DNA of 64,000 nt, from positions 62,001 through 126,000 of the forward strand of contig NZ_RCSU01000007.1 of the NCBI RefSeq assembly GCF_003991355.1, read 5' to 3'. Source of the stretch: Pseudoflavitalea rhizosphaerae (lineage in GTDB: Bacteria; Bacteroidota; Bacteroidia; Chitinophagales; Chitinophagaceae). Below, piece after piece: positions 7,662 to 16,581 of the stretch (the stretch's first letter is position 1; the number at the start of each line of letters is the position of its first letter). Under the pieces are notes generated by a model. It saw only the letters and a list, made by a program, of their open reading frames with translations. It had not been told where the DNA came from and did no database searches. The translations under genes were made by a program, and so were the position numbers.

Positions 7662-10600
7662 CTATTGGACAATGACCCTGCTTGTACCAATCTTTTGATG
7701 ATGCCTGTCATAAACAGTCAACCAGTAAATACCTGGCGCAGCATGGCCACGTTCAAAGAATTCGATCTGGTCTGTCTGTTGGATATTGATATTTTTTATC
7801 AGGTGCAATTGTCCGGCAATATTCCTCAACTCAGCTACATAGCTGCCTTTCGGAAGTCCGCTGAAAATTGCCCTGATATTGCCTTTCACGGGATTTGGCG
7901 CGATGCTGATACTGCTATTGGGCAGTGCACCGGTTTTTGCTGCCACGATATTGGAATATTTGAAACTGCCATCTTTATCTACGATCCTGAGGCGGTAGAA
8001 GTTCATTCCATCGAATGGTTGTTTATCGTTGAAATGATAGTTGTTACTCACCTGCTGATTATCCCAGGGGAACACCATCCCGATATTCGTCCAGTTTGCT
8101 CCGTCTGCACTTTTTTCCACTTCATAAAAATTCAGGTTAAGTTCTTCGCGCACTTCCCAGCTAACTTCCACGGCTGTGTTTTTTAACGCAGCTTTAATTG
8201 AAACGATGGAAACGGGAAGTGTTGTTGATAGTGGATCGAAGCTGTATGCCTTGCCCAGTCCATTGCTGCCGGCAGCGAAGTCCAGAGTGGTTCCCAGTGT
8301 ACTGTTGAGGTTGAGCAGGCTGCTGCTGAAGTCCAGCGCACTGAGCGGAGAACCGATCACCAGCCTGGAAGAACCGTTAGGTACGGAGCTCAGCGGAGCG
8401 GCTTTGCCGGCCGTGAGGGCTGCCTTGGCTGGGTCGGTGATCTTCTGCACTGCTGTTACGCTGTAACCGAAAAGCGCTGTGGCATTCACGCTGAGGAACT
8501 CATCGCCATAGGTTGCAGACACCTCAAAGCCTGGTGTGGTGTTGAAGGTCCCGTTCGCATTTCCGTAGTAGACATAAGTAGACCCTCCCACGAGATTGGT
8601 CTGCAGCAGGCTAAGATTAACACCGGATGATAATGGTTCGCCCACTACGATATCCGCATAGCCATCACCGTTCATGTCAAAAGCATTGTCTATTGCAGTA
8701 CCGAAGAGCAGGCTGAGCTGCAAAGTACCGCTGAACAAGCCCTGCAGGAGACTGGAGGGCCTGGGTGATTCCAGTACCTGGTCTGCATTCACCAGGGACC
8801 CTGTGAAACCGGAAGCTTTTTGTTTGAACAGATGTACATTCCCGGTTTTGATATTGAGAGACAATGCATTTGCAAGCAGACCACCTAACGGTGCACCCAC
8901 AACGATATTTCCGTTTCTTTTTCCATCGATACCGCGCATGCCTTTTACTTTCATGCCAAAGAAATTGGCTGCATTGCTGAGCAGGCCTGTTGAGGAAGCT
9001 TCCAGCCTTGTGCCGATGCTGCTGTTGATACCGGTCTTGTTTGTCTTACCATAATACACATACGCAGTTCCTCCCAGGATTTGTCCATTCAGGATATTGG
9101 TGAGGCTGGAGATGTTCACGCCGGCAGGAGCGCCTACAACCACATCCGGAGCGCCATCGTTATTGAAATCGCCCACGCCGTCCACGCTGAATCCGAACAT
9201 CAGTCCGCTGATGCCGCTCAGTAACGGAACGTTGAGGATGCCCAGCAGGTTGAAACTGGGTGGGTCCAGTTGCACGATGCTGGAAAAATTGTTACTGTTC
9301 TTATCGGTAAGGAAAACGAAAGCCCCGCCGGTAGTAGTGGAAAGCAAAATGAGATCCACTTTCACAAAAGCGGGAGTGCCTACGATGATGTCTTGTTTCC
9401 CATCATTGTTCAGATCTTCCGTTACGGCCACTGAAAATCCGAAGAGTGCATTTGTTTTGATGCTGATACCGGTAACATGACTGGTATTCATATTCAGTGT
9501 GAGGAAATTGGTGGGATTGGTTGCTGCCTGGTTGCCGCCGGGAAACACATATACTTTTCCAACAGTTCCATCGATATTACCGAGTAAGCCCAGCGAGAGT
9601 TCCAGGTGGTCCAGCGGTGCGCCAACAACAATATCGTTGATGCCATCGCCTGTTACATCTCCTGCATCGATGCTCAGGCCGAAGAGGGCTCCGGCAACGG
9701 CAGTATTTGGTTGTAAAGTTTTTGCAGGCGTTTCGGCCAGACCTGTAGGTGTTCCGTAGTACACGAACACTGCGCCAACGCTTGCCAGGGAATTACCATT
9801 GAGCACACCGATCAGTCCGGGTGCGGATACAGCCACATCTCCGTAACCATCGTTGTTTACATCGCCTACACCACAAACAGCGTAGCCGTACAATGAGCTG
9901 AGGATCTGGGGGCCGGTAAGGCCAAGTCCTGCGAGAAGCCCGTTGGTATTGGTTTTCCAGTCGGCTGCCTTATTGATGGGATCAATGGTAACAGGATATT
10001 CTGCGCCGCTGTCATCCACTTCCAGCGTAAGGATATTGCCTTTCAGTTGCATGGTAGCCGGGAGCGGCTTGTACTGATTGTCCCATACTTTGAGATCTTC
10101 ATACAGGAATACGGTTTGTTGCAGACTATCTTTTGTCTGGAACTCCAGCCGGTTATTTTGCAATACCGGTTCCAGATTACCGTTGATGGCTATGCGAATT
10201 TTAATTTTTCCTTTGCCTGATGGCTTTTGCTGAATGATAAAATTCTGACGAAGCCCTGCGTTGTTGTTGGTGTATTGTACTTCTATATTATTATAGGAGT
10301 AGCGGAGCATGTCTTTGTCTGTGTGCGGCGTACAGTAAGACCCTGGGGTCCAGAAAGATTTTTTTCTGTAGGCGCCGAGAATATTGAAGCGCATTATCCA
10401 ACCAACCTCCTGGTATTGCTCCTGCACCTGTTGAACGGTGTAGCCTTTGGGGGAAATATCAAATGCCAGGCGGTTGGCGGAGTTGGCAACGCGGAAATGA
10501 TTTTGTTGAGTGGATGGATAGAATTTGTTTTCAAGTTGCTGAATGTGATCCGTTATCTGTGCATACCAGTTGGCGTTGGCGGATGCAGGTAACTGATGTT

Positions 10601-10724
10601 TGGAAGAGCTGAGTTCAGGGATGCCATTGGCATTTAGCTGGGTACGTGAAAATGTTTGTTGGGCATGAATTGGATCAATGGTAAGGAACGGAACAACAAA
10701 CATTACTGTGTAAAAAAGTTTCAT
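7662..10724 (-). CDS. FG-GAP (integrin-alpha-like) repeat surface protein with T9SS sorting domain
   Basis: Large exported protein of 1020 residues. The ATG at 10724 is chosen because it starts a signal peptide (MKLFYTVMFVVPFLTI, cleavage near HAQ); the longer frame adds 45 non-signal residues. An N-terminal domain is followed by at least six FG-GAP beta-propeller blades with Ca-binding DxNxDG loops (DVNNDGYGD, DVTGDGINDIVVGAP, DLNNDGKQD, DFNNDGAPD, DMNGDGYAD). Then a fibronectin-like segment (EVSWEVREELNLNFYEVEKS) and a C-terminal type IX sorting domain (SISIAPNPVKG to the end) appear. It is probably delivered by the T9SS, whose GldD/GldE genes are at 52-54 kb. Ligand unknown. Confidence 0.9.
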   Translation of the reverse strand: MKLFYTVMFVVPFLTIDPIHAQQTFSRTQLNANGIPELSSSKHQLPASANANWYAQITDHIQQLENKFYPSTQQNHFRVANSANRLAFDISPKGYTVQQVQEQYQEVGWIMRFNILGAYRKKSFWTPGSYCTPHTDKDMLRYSYNNIEVQYTNNNAGLRQNFIIQQKPSGKGKIKIRIAINGNLEPVLQNNRLEFQTKDSLQQTVFLYEDLKVWDNQYKPLPATMQLKGNILTLEVDDSGAEYPVTIDPINKAADWKTNTNGLLAGLGLTGPQILSSLYGYAVCGVGDVNNDGYGDVAVSAPGLIGVLNGNSLASVGAVFVYYGTPTGLAETPAKTLQPNTAVAGALFGLSIDAGDVTGDGINDIVVGAPLDHLELSLGLLGNIDGTVGKVYVFPGGNQAATNPTNFLTLNMNTSHVTGISIKTNALFGFSVAVTEDLNNDGKQDIIVGTPAFVKVDLILLSTTTGGAFVFLTDKNSNNFSSIVQLDPPSFNLLGILNVPLLSGISGLMFGFSVDGVGDFNNDGAPDVVVGAPAGVNISSLTNILNGQILGGTAYVYYGKTNKTGINSSIGTRLEASSTGLLSNAANFFGMKVKGMRGIDGKRNGNIVVGAPLGGLLANALSLNIKTGNVHLFKQKASGFTGSLVNADQVLESPRPSSLLQGLFSGTLQLSLLFGTAIDNAFDMNGDGYADIVVGEPLSSGVNLSLLQTNLVGGSTYVYYGNANGTFNTTPGFEVSATYGDEFLSVNATALFGYSVTAVQKITDPAKAALTAGKAAPLSSVPNGSSRLVIGSPLSALDFSSSLLNLNSTLGTTLDFAAGSNGLGKAYSFDPLSTTLPVSIVSIKAALKNTAVEVSWEVREELNLNFYEVEKSADGANWTNIGMVFPWDNQQVSNNYHFNDKQPFDGMNFYRLRIVDKDGSFKYSNIVAAKTGALPNSSISIAPNPVKGNIRAIFSGLPKGSYVAELRNIAGQLHLIKNINIQQTDQIEFFERGHAAPGIYWLTVYDRHHQKIGTSRVIVQ

Positions 10725-11355
10725 AGAAGCTAATTTGGTGATTGACAGGATTGTCTTTAAAAGGCGAATACTGTCAGAGCCTTGCAATACGGATTTTTCG
10801 TCTCTGCCGTTCGGGCAATAAAGTAGCTGTTGCATAGGTTGAGACCTGTGCAGATGCAAGCGAATTCTTTCTTTCGAAAAAAAAGTTGCAAACAGAATAG
10901 TACAATGATGTCGCTTACTTGTTACTTAATTGAAGGGACATGCAGAGAGTCATGGATATTGAATGGATGGAGTTGTTGCTATTGGTTCTTTCTAAGGAAT
11001 TGGATAATGAACAAGAAATAACCGGTGATCATTTCTGCGGTTAAAATTAATCACGAGTATCGTTGTGAGATGCCTGTAAGGATTCATAAAATACCCGTAT
11101 AAGTTCAATAAACACTTAGGGTTTCTATTTAGTCGAAATAAATATTGAGAAAGATCAACAAGTAGTTGCATGACGAAAAAGTTTATCTAATTTTAGAGCT
11201 AACGATCTGGTATAATCGTTAACTCTCCACCCAAACCTTCATCCTTAGTTATTCACTCTGGTTTATCCTGATAGTAGCCAATCAGTAAGTCTGATGTTGC
11301 CGAACATGTTGTTGATAAGTATCAATTATTTGATACTAACTGTCAGCAATAGGGT
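10725..11355. other. Intergenic region between divergent FG-GAP and AraC genes
   Basis: This 631-bp stretch separates divergently transcribed genes and must hold both promoters. It becomes AT-rich toward 11,340. I see a dyad cluster at 11312-11337 (listed separately) but no convincing small gene or RNA. Confidence 0.5.
11312..11337. promoter_or_regulatory. Alternating dyad upstream of the AraC gene
   Basis: Three half-sites alternate here: TTGATA (11312-11317), TATCAA (11320-11325) and TTGATA (11330-11335). The right pair extends to AGTATCAA/TTGATACT, perfect 8-bp arms with spacer TTAT. It ends 18 bases before the AraC ATG, a location suited to autoregulation or to another dimeric regulator. 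Function is inference. Confidence 0.5.
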
Positions 11356-12411
11356 ATGTATGCAATAAAAAAAATGCCAATGTCAACCCGAACCAGTATG
11401 AGAAACTATCGAATCAAATTTCCTGCGATTGACCTCGATCATGAGTTTAAACAATTGAGCCACGAAATGAATGGAGAGGTGGTAGGCGAGGACCTGTTGA
11501 GGGTTTCCGGTCGCCTGGCCCGTGGTATCGTGCAAAGATGGCAACCTGAGCCGGCCTTTTCGCTTCGTGCATGGAACCTGCTGTTCCATCAGCCGGTGGA
11601 GTTTTATAAGCCCGGAACGGAAGGGGCTGATAAAAACTATACCATCATTTTTATTCTTACGCCTGAACATTGTACCTGGCAACAGATTGGCGCGCATCGC
11701 CAATATTCCAGACCCAACACTCGCAGTACCCTGTTGATTGCAGACAGTGTGCCGATGGACCTGGAGATCACGCCACATTTCCCTGCACAATGGATCGATG
11801 TGAATGTATCTGCCTTCTGGCTGGCGCAACAGTTCCAGAAAGCGAACCTTCCATTGGAGTCACTCTGGGAAAAACTGAGCGTTGATAATAAACCATTGGT
11901 ATTGATAGAACCTGCTACTGCCACAGATAATGTTACAGTGAATGCTTTGTTCGAGGCGGCGATAAACCAGGGAAGTGATCCGCAATTGATCAGGACCATC
12001 ACTATCAAGCTGATCAATAGCTTTCTGTTGCATGCATTGCGTCACCGGGTGCAGGGAATTCCTGCCACGCAGGATGTTCACTTTGAAAAGATCATGGAAG
12101 CGGAAGCCATCTTAAAAGCGCATTTGCAAAAAACACTTCCCAATCTCAATGCCATTGCGCAACAGGTGGCTCTTAGCGAGTCTACTTTAAAGCGTCACTT
12201 CAAGAATATTTTCGGCAAGAGTGTTTATGAATATTATCTCGATAAAAAAATGCAACTGGCCAAGAACCTGTTGATGGAAAAACCATTGACTGTGAATGAA
12301 GCTGCTGTGATGTTGGGATATGAGAAGGTGAGCAACTTTATCGATATATTTAAAAAGCATCACGGGATCTCTCCCGGCAGTGTAAAAAAGAAGGGGTTTC
12401 AGAGCTTATGA
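11356..12411 (+). CDS. AraC-family transcriptional regulator
   Basis: 351-residue regulator with an unassigned ~230-residue N-terminal domain and a C-terminal AraC double helix-turn-helix: first helix pair LNAIAQQVALSESTLKRHFK, then the linker region KSVYEYYLDKKMQLAKNLL and second pair VNEAAVMLGYEKVSNFIDIF followed by KKHHGISPGSVKKK. ATGs at 11356, 11374 and 11380 are all possible; the first is kept. The gene stands alone between the FG-GAP gene and the two-component system, so no target is evident. Confidence 0.9.
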   Translation: MYAIKKMPMSTRTSMRNYRIKFPAIDLDHEFKQLSHEMNGEVVGEDLLRVSGRLARGIVQRWQPEPAFSLRAWNLLFHQPVEFYKPGTEGADKNYTIIFILTPEHCTWQQIGAHRQYSRPNTRSTLLIADSVPMDLEITPHFPAQWIDVNVSAFWLAQQFQKANLPLESLWEKLSVDNKPLVLIEPATATDNVTVNALFEAAINQGSDPQLIRTITIKLINSFLLHALRHRVQGIPATQDVHFEKIMEAEAILKAHLQKTLPNLNAIAQQVALSESTLKRHFKNIFGKSVYEYYLDKKMQLAKNLLMEKPLTVNEAAVMLGYEKVSNFIDIFKKHHGISPGSVKKKGFQSL

Positions 12412-13038
12412 GGATGAAGTAAACACTATTGTTTTAAAATGCTTGTAGTAAAATAGCGGCATCGCTTAACCGTAAATAAAATTGGTCCGGCTGATTGGCT
12501 GAAATGGATTTTTTTCTAACTTTATAGAACAGTCCCTTCAGGTATCACCACACAACCAATGGGTATTTAGCAGCTCCACACGTAATCACATGAGTAGCTC
12601 TTCAATGATGAGCAAGTTTATTTCCTTTTTCTGGTTAAGTTTCTGATAGTGAAAATAATTATTGAAAAACCACAAAAACCAACAACCCCAGACTTTTAAG
12701 AACCGATAGAAGCCTCCGTACAATGAGCTTGATTGAGTGACACTATCCGGCAATGAACCTCCCGGCCGTATGGATGCGGCACGGTCAATTCTCTTATGAA
12801 AAGCCATTCCGATCTGTTACCCTACTGATTGCTATTTCTGTCTGTACGACCGCATGTACATCTCTATGTACATTTTTTTTCTTCTTGCTGCAGGCCTCCT
12901 ATCCCGGCCAGCCCCTCTCAATTCCCCATCTTCCCGGGGCAATTATCTGTGTTTTAATTCACTTTTAATACGATATTTACAGCTCCGGCTGTATATAAGC
13001 CTGTTTATTTCTGATTTTTGCCGGCATAAGTCATAACT
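12412..13038. other. Intergenic region before the two-component system
   Basis: This 627-bp gap has no convincing coding sequence. The only clear structure is the phased TTAA array at 12943-12979 (listed separately). A 71-residue plus frame at 12753-12968 has a hydrophobic centre but overlaps that array and lacks other support. Confidence 0.5.
12943..12979 (+). promoter_or_regulatory. Phased array A: TTAA-like half-sites at 11-bp steps
   Basis: TTAT at 12943, TTAA at 12954, TTAA at 12965 and TTTA at 12976 start exactly 11 bases apart. The same layout recurs at 15132 and 15443. OmpR-family response regulators bind direct repeats spaced about one helical turn, so this is probably the autoregulatory site of the response regulator that starts at 13039. 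Confidence 0.65.
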
Positions 13039-13734
13039 ATGAATATGGATGAAGTCAAAATCTTGCTCGTAGAAGACGAAAAGAAGATAGCAGAAGCTCT
13101 CAGAAAAGGCCTGATGGAGCAACAATACCATGTGGAAGTTGCCTACGATGGATTGATCGGTAAAAAGATGGTGGAAACCTATAAGTTCGATCTCGTGATC
13201 CTGGACATCAACCTGCCGGGGATGAACGGTTACGAACTTTGCAAGGAGATCCGCAAACGCGATGAAAGGATCCCGGTAGTAATGCTTACCGCCCTCAGCG
13301 CCACAGATGATAAGATCGAAGGCTTCGATGCCGGCGCCGATGATTATATCGTAAAACCCTTCGATTTCAAAGAACTGCTCGTTCGCATCCGCGCTCTCCT
13401 CAAACGCATCTACCAGAACGTTCCCTCAGGGAATATGCTCAAAGTGGCCGACCTGGTAATGAACCTCGACAGTAAGGAAGTGACGCGCGCAGAAAGGCCC
13501 ATCTCCCTCACAGCCAAAGAATTTCAATTGCTGGAATACCTGGTCCGCAATAAGAACCGCGTGGTGAGCCGCGCAGACATCGCACTCAATGTGTGGGATA
13601 TTGACTTTGATACCAAAACCAATGTAATTGATGTGTATGTGAATTTCCTGCGCAAGAAACTCGACAGGGATTTCGATTCAAAACTCATCCATACACAGGT
13701 AGGCATGGGTTATATCCTGAAAGAAAATTCCTGA
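13039..13734 (+). CDS. OmpR-family response regulator
   Basis: 231 residues: receiver domain (acidic ED pair near 12-13, phosphoacceptor D56 in LVILDINLPG, conserved lysine in YIVKPFDFKEL) and a C-terminal winged-helix DNA-binding domain (LTAKEFQLLEYLVRNKNRVVS, ending HTQVGMGYIL). The cognate histidine kinase begins 7 bases after the stop. Phased TTAA arrays upstream of this gene and of two downstream genes are the likely DNA targets. The signal sensed is unknown. Confidence 0.96.
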   Translation: MNMDEVKILLVEDEKKIAEALRKGLMEQQYHVEVAYDGLIGKKMVETYKFDLVILDINLPGMNGYELCKEIRKRDERIPVVMLTALSATDDKIEGFDAGADDYIVKPFDFKELLVRIRALLKRIYQNVPSGNMLKVADLVMNLDSKEVTRAERPISLTAKEFQLLEYLVRNKNRVVSRADIALNVWDIDFDTKTNVIDVYVNFLRKKLDRDFDSKLIHTQVGMGYILKENS

Positions 13735-13741
13735 TTGCTGA

Positions 13742-15130
13742 TTGAAGATCAAGTATAAAATAACCGCCCTCTTTGCATTACTGGCTACTGCCATCATGTT
13801 ATTAAGCAGTGTGAGTGTTTATTACTTTACTTCAAGCGACCGCGCCGAAGCATTTACGAGACGGCTGAAAGGCCGCGCCAATAACAATGCACAGATCTAT
13901 TCCATCTTCGGGGACAGCAGTATCAAATTACTCACGCAGATAGATTCAGGCTCTGTAAGCACATTGCCCCGCAAGAGTGTAGTGATCTTCGATTACCTGG
14001 ATAACCCACTCTATGTTTTCAATGCCAAAGGTGAAACCGCTCCGCCGGTTGACCGTACCATCCTGGAAAGATCACGCGTTGAAGAAGAGGTCTATTTCAA
14101 AGTCAAAGGCCGCGAAGCCATTGCCTTTCATCACACCGATGCCCGTAACCGGCTTGTGGTGGTAGTGGCGGCTTATGATGAAGACGGATGGGCAAGACTG
14201 GTGCAACTGCGGCATATCCTCTTTCTCGGACTCCTGATCGGGATTGCCATTGCGCTGATCGGAGGCTGGGTATTCTCCGTACAGCTGGTCAGGCCCCTAT
14301 CCATGATCATACAGGAAGTAAAAGATATTTCTTTGCAAAACCTTTCCCACAGGCTGGAAGCCGGCAGCGGCCAGGATGAGCTTCATCAACTGGCCAATAC
14401 TTTCAATGAACTGCTGAACCGCTTGCAGGAATCTTTCATGATCCAACGAAGGTTCATCTCCAATGCGTCGCATGAACTGAGCACACCGCTCACTTCCATC
14501 TCCAGTCAGCTGGAAGTTACCCTGCACAAAGACCGCAATATCGAAGAATACAAGCAGGTTATGCTGAGTATCCGCGAAGATGTAAAGCAGATGCAACAAC
14601 TCACCAAAAGCCTGCTGGAGATTGCAAAGACAGGCTCCCAGGGCACCATTGAACTGGTGGAAGTGCGCATCGATGAAGTGATGTTCAAAGTGATGGGTGA
14701 TGTGCAAAAGATCAGTCCGGATTATAAGGTGGAATTGCATTTTGAAGATATTCCGGAAGACGACAGGGAGTTCCTGGTATTCGGCAACAACGACCTGCTG
14801 TACAGCGCTATCAAGAATTTTGTGGAGAATGGATGTAAGTATTCGCAGGACCATACTTCATGGGTTGATCTCAGTTTTCAGAGCGGACAGATCATCATAC
14901 GTGTGAAGAACCAGGGTGATGTGATTGCTGAAGAAGAGATCGAGCATATCTTCCAGCCATTTTACCGTACAAGTTCTGCCGCTACACGAACAAAGGGATT
15001 CGGGCTGGGGCTTGCGCTGGCCAAAAGAATCATCGGATTGCATAAAGGAGCCATCAATGTGCAGAGTGATATTGTTGCCGGCACTGTCTTTACCATCGTT
15101 TTACCCAGTATCAAAGCTTTCTCACGCTGA
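13742..15130 (+). CDS. Membrane sensor histidine kinase, HAMP type
   Basis: 462 residues, starting with TTG at 13742; no upstream ATG is available and a later start would remove the first membrane helix. TM1 is at about 7-28, a ~125-residue periplasmic sensor follows, TM2 is at about 157-180, then HAMP, the dimerisation/phosphoacceptor box NASHELSTPL with H244, the N-box KNFVENGCKYS and the G-box GFGLGLALAKRI. It phosphorylates the response regulator encoded just upstream. The periplasmic domain resembles no ligand-binding family I recognise. Confidence 0.95.
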   Translation: MKIKYKITALFALLATAIMLLSSVSVYYFTSSDRAEAFTRRLKGRANNNAQIYSIFGDSSIKLLTQIDSGSVSTLPRKSVVIFDYLDNPLYVFNAKGETAPPVDRTILERSRVEEEVYFKVKGREAIAFHHTDARNRLVVVVAAYDEDGWARLVQLRHILFLGLLIGIAIALIGGWVFSVQLVRPLSMIIQEVKDISLQNLSHRLEAGSGQDELHQLANTFNELLNRLQESFMIQRRFISNASHELSTPLTSISSQLEVTLHKDRNIEEYKQVMLSIREDVKQMQQLTKSLLEIAKTGSQGTIELVEVRIDEVMFKVMGDVQKISPDYKVELHFEDIPEDDREFLVFGNNDLLYSAIKNFVENGCKYSQDHTSWVDLSFQSGQIIIRVKNQGDVIAEEEIEHIFQPFYRTSSAATRTKGFGLGLALAKRIIGLHKGAINVQSDIVAGTVFTIVLPSIKAFSR

Positions 15131-15131
15131 T

Positions 15132-15168
15132 TTAATTCCTTTTTAATGCTGGATTAATGCACGTTTAA
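15132..15168 (+). promoter_or_regulatory. Phased array B: four TTAA half-sites at 11-bp steps
   Basis: TTAA occurs at 15132, 15143, 15154 and 15165, exactly 11 bases apart, immediately after the kinase stop and upstream of the 70-residue gene at 15205. A -7-like CAAATTTG lies at 15180-15187, so the array occupies the activator position. Confidence 0.7.
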
Positions 15169-15204
15169 GGGGTTTAGATCAAATTTGGCGACTTATAAAA
15201 TGGT

Positions 15205-15417
15205 ATGAACTACCGATCGCTAATTCATTGGATCCCTCTTTGTTGTATTATCGCTCTGCTGGTAGCTGGCGCAATGCTCAAAAAAAAGAACGTTGAGCTT
15301 GCATCAAAGAATAAACGTTTGGTGCTCCAAAACGATTCCATCCTCTCTGTAAATATTGTCCTGGAAAAACAGCTTGCAAAACTGCAAAAATCACTTGACA
15401 GTCTTCGTCCTCATTAG
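15205..15417 (+). CDS. Small membrane-anchored coiled-coil protein
   Basis: A 70-residue protein of no family I recognise. One hydrophobic helix (about residues 8-24, SLIHWIPLCCIIALLVAGAM) is followed by lysines and a heptad-like stretch (VELASKNKRL, VLEKQLAKLQKSL), so it is predicted as an inner-membrane protein with a cytoplasmic or periplasmic coiled coil. Its promoter carries phased array B and the next gene's promoter carries array C, which supports it being real and part of the two-component regulon. A role as signal adaptor to the kinase is speculation. Confidence 0.6.
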   Translation: MNYRSLIHWIPLCCIIALLVAGAMLKKKNVELASKNKRLVLQNDSILSVNIVLEKQLAKLQKSLDSLRPH

Positions 15418-15442
15418 GGTGAAACCCTTACTGCGTCTTACT

Positions 15443-15479
15443 TTAATAGGCTTTTAATATGTGCTTAACTGGGTTTTAA
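15443..15479 (+). promoter_or_regulatory. Phased array C: four TTAA half-sites at 11-bp steps
   Basis: TTAA occurs at 15443, 15454, 15465 and 15476, again exactly 11 bases apart. A -7-like TAGCTTTA follows at 15491-15498 and the universal stress gene ATG is at 15521. Layout matches arrays A and B. Confidence 0.7.
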
Positions 15480-15520
15480 TTACTTAAGCATAGCTTTATT
15501 TAAAGCGGAAGTCCGATAGC

Positions 15521-16366
15521 ATGAATAAGCTGTTCAATAATATCCTGGTGCCTGTTGAATTCAGTAAACAGACCAGCCGGGTGATCAGTCAGGCAGTAAT
15601 GATAGCCAATCACTTCAGGTGTGATCTGCACCTGGTGCATGTGGAACATAATAGTATGGCCGATGCTGAGAAACATCTGGTTCAGGCGCTCACGGAAGGT
15701 GAGCTGGCCGATTACGAAGTACAGATGATGGAACTCAAAGCAGAATTCTTCCCGCAACTGGAAGAGGGCCTGCAGCTCATAACGGCCATGCGCAGGGGCA
15801 GCAGGGAACTACATGTTACTTCTTACGCTTTACAGCACGCAATAGACCTCATTATCGTAGAGAAACCGCGAAGTATTCTTCCCATGCGGTTTTCAAGATC
15901 TTTCAATATCAACAGGATCTCCAAAAAGACAGGCTGCCCGGTCCTGACCGTTAAGGGAACGGCAAGACTGGAAGCAATCAAAAATATCGTGCTGCCGGTG
16001 GATGCACATCTTCCATTAAGAAAAGTGATGTTTGCCAGTTACCTGGCCAGGCATTTCAATGCAAGGATCCACCTGATTGCATTAAGTGAGCCCGGCGAGG
16101 AAGACAATGCAGTGAACAAAGTATACCTCTATAAGACTTACCAGTTGTTGCGCGAGAACACTAACCTGACGGTGGAATGTCATACCGTTCATGGTGGCAA
16201 TATTGCGGATACAACATTGGAATATGCCCGTCAGATCAATGCAGACCTGATAGTCGTGAATCCCGGTAAGGAAATGCTGCTGAGCGGGTTTGTGAACAGG
16301 CTTTTTGCCCGCCTCCTCTTCAATGAAAGCAGGATACCTGTAATGACTGTAGCGCCTGCCCGTTAA
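15521..16366 (+). CDS. Tandem-domain universal stress protein
   Basis: 281 residues with two UspA-like domains. The first begins NNILVPVEFSKQTSRVI, the second IKNIVLPVDAHLPLRKVM, and the C-terminus RIPVMTVAP is the usual last strand of the fold. Cytoplasmic; Usp proteins of this form are common in Bacteroidota and are induced by stress or starvation. The canonical ATP-binding GxxGxnS(x)nG pattern is not obvious, so nucleotide binding is uncertain. Its promoter carries phased array C, placing it under the neighbouring response regulator. Confidence 0.88.
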   Translation: MNKLFNNILVPVEFSKQTSRVISQAVMIANHFRCDLHLVHVEHNSMADAEKHLVQALTEGELADYEVQMMELKAEFFPQLEEGLQLITAMRRGSRELHVTSYALQHAIDLIIVEKPRSILPMRFSRSFNINRISKKTGCPVLTVKGTARLEAIKNIVLPVDAHLPLRKVMFASYLARHFNARIHLIALSEPGEEDNAVNKVYLYKTYQLLRENTNLTVECHTVHGGNIADTTLEYARQINADLIVVNPGKEMLLSGFVNRLFARLLFNESRIPVMTVAPAR

Positions 16367-16581
16367 TCCGTCATTTGTTTGAATACGCATACATCCGTAC
16401 CCTTACTTTCTTCCCTGGTTACGATAATTTAATCCGGTTCCGTTACGGAAATCCAGGAGTATTGTCGTAACTTTTACGTCCTCCCAAATACATACCGTCA
16501 TTCAGTGTAGGCTATCCGTCTGTATGGACCAACGATTGATTGCTTAGGAATTGTTTTCTGCAAACCTAAAATGGAGCGATC

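Noticed and set aside
10830-11021. 63-residue plus frame upstream of the AraC gene
   Set aside because: Lies in a divergent promoter region, cysteine/tryptophan-rich random composition, no features.
12753-12968. 71-residue plus frame with a hydrophobic stretch
   Set aside because: Overlaps phased array A and the promoter of the response regulator, with no other coding evidence.
16412-16480. Possible fourth phased array upstream of the CBM48-like gene
   Set aside because: TTAC/TTAA occurrences at 16419, 16429 and 16443 are spaced 10 and 14 bases, not 11, so I do not count it.
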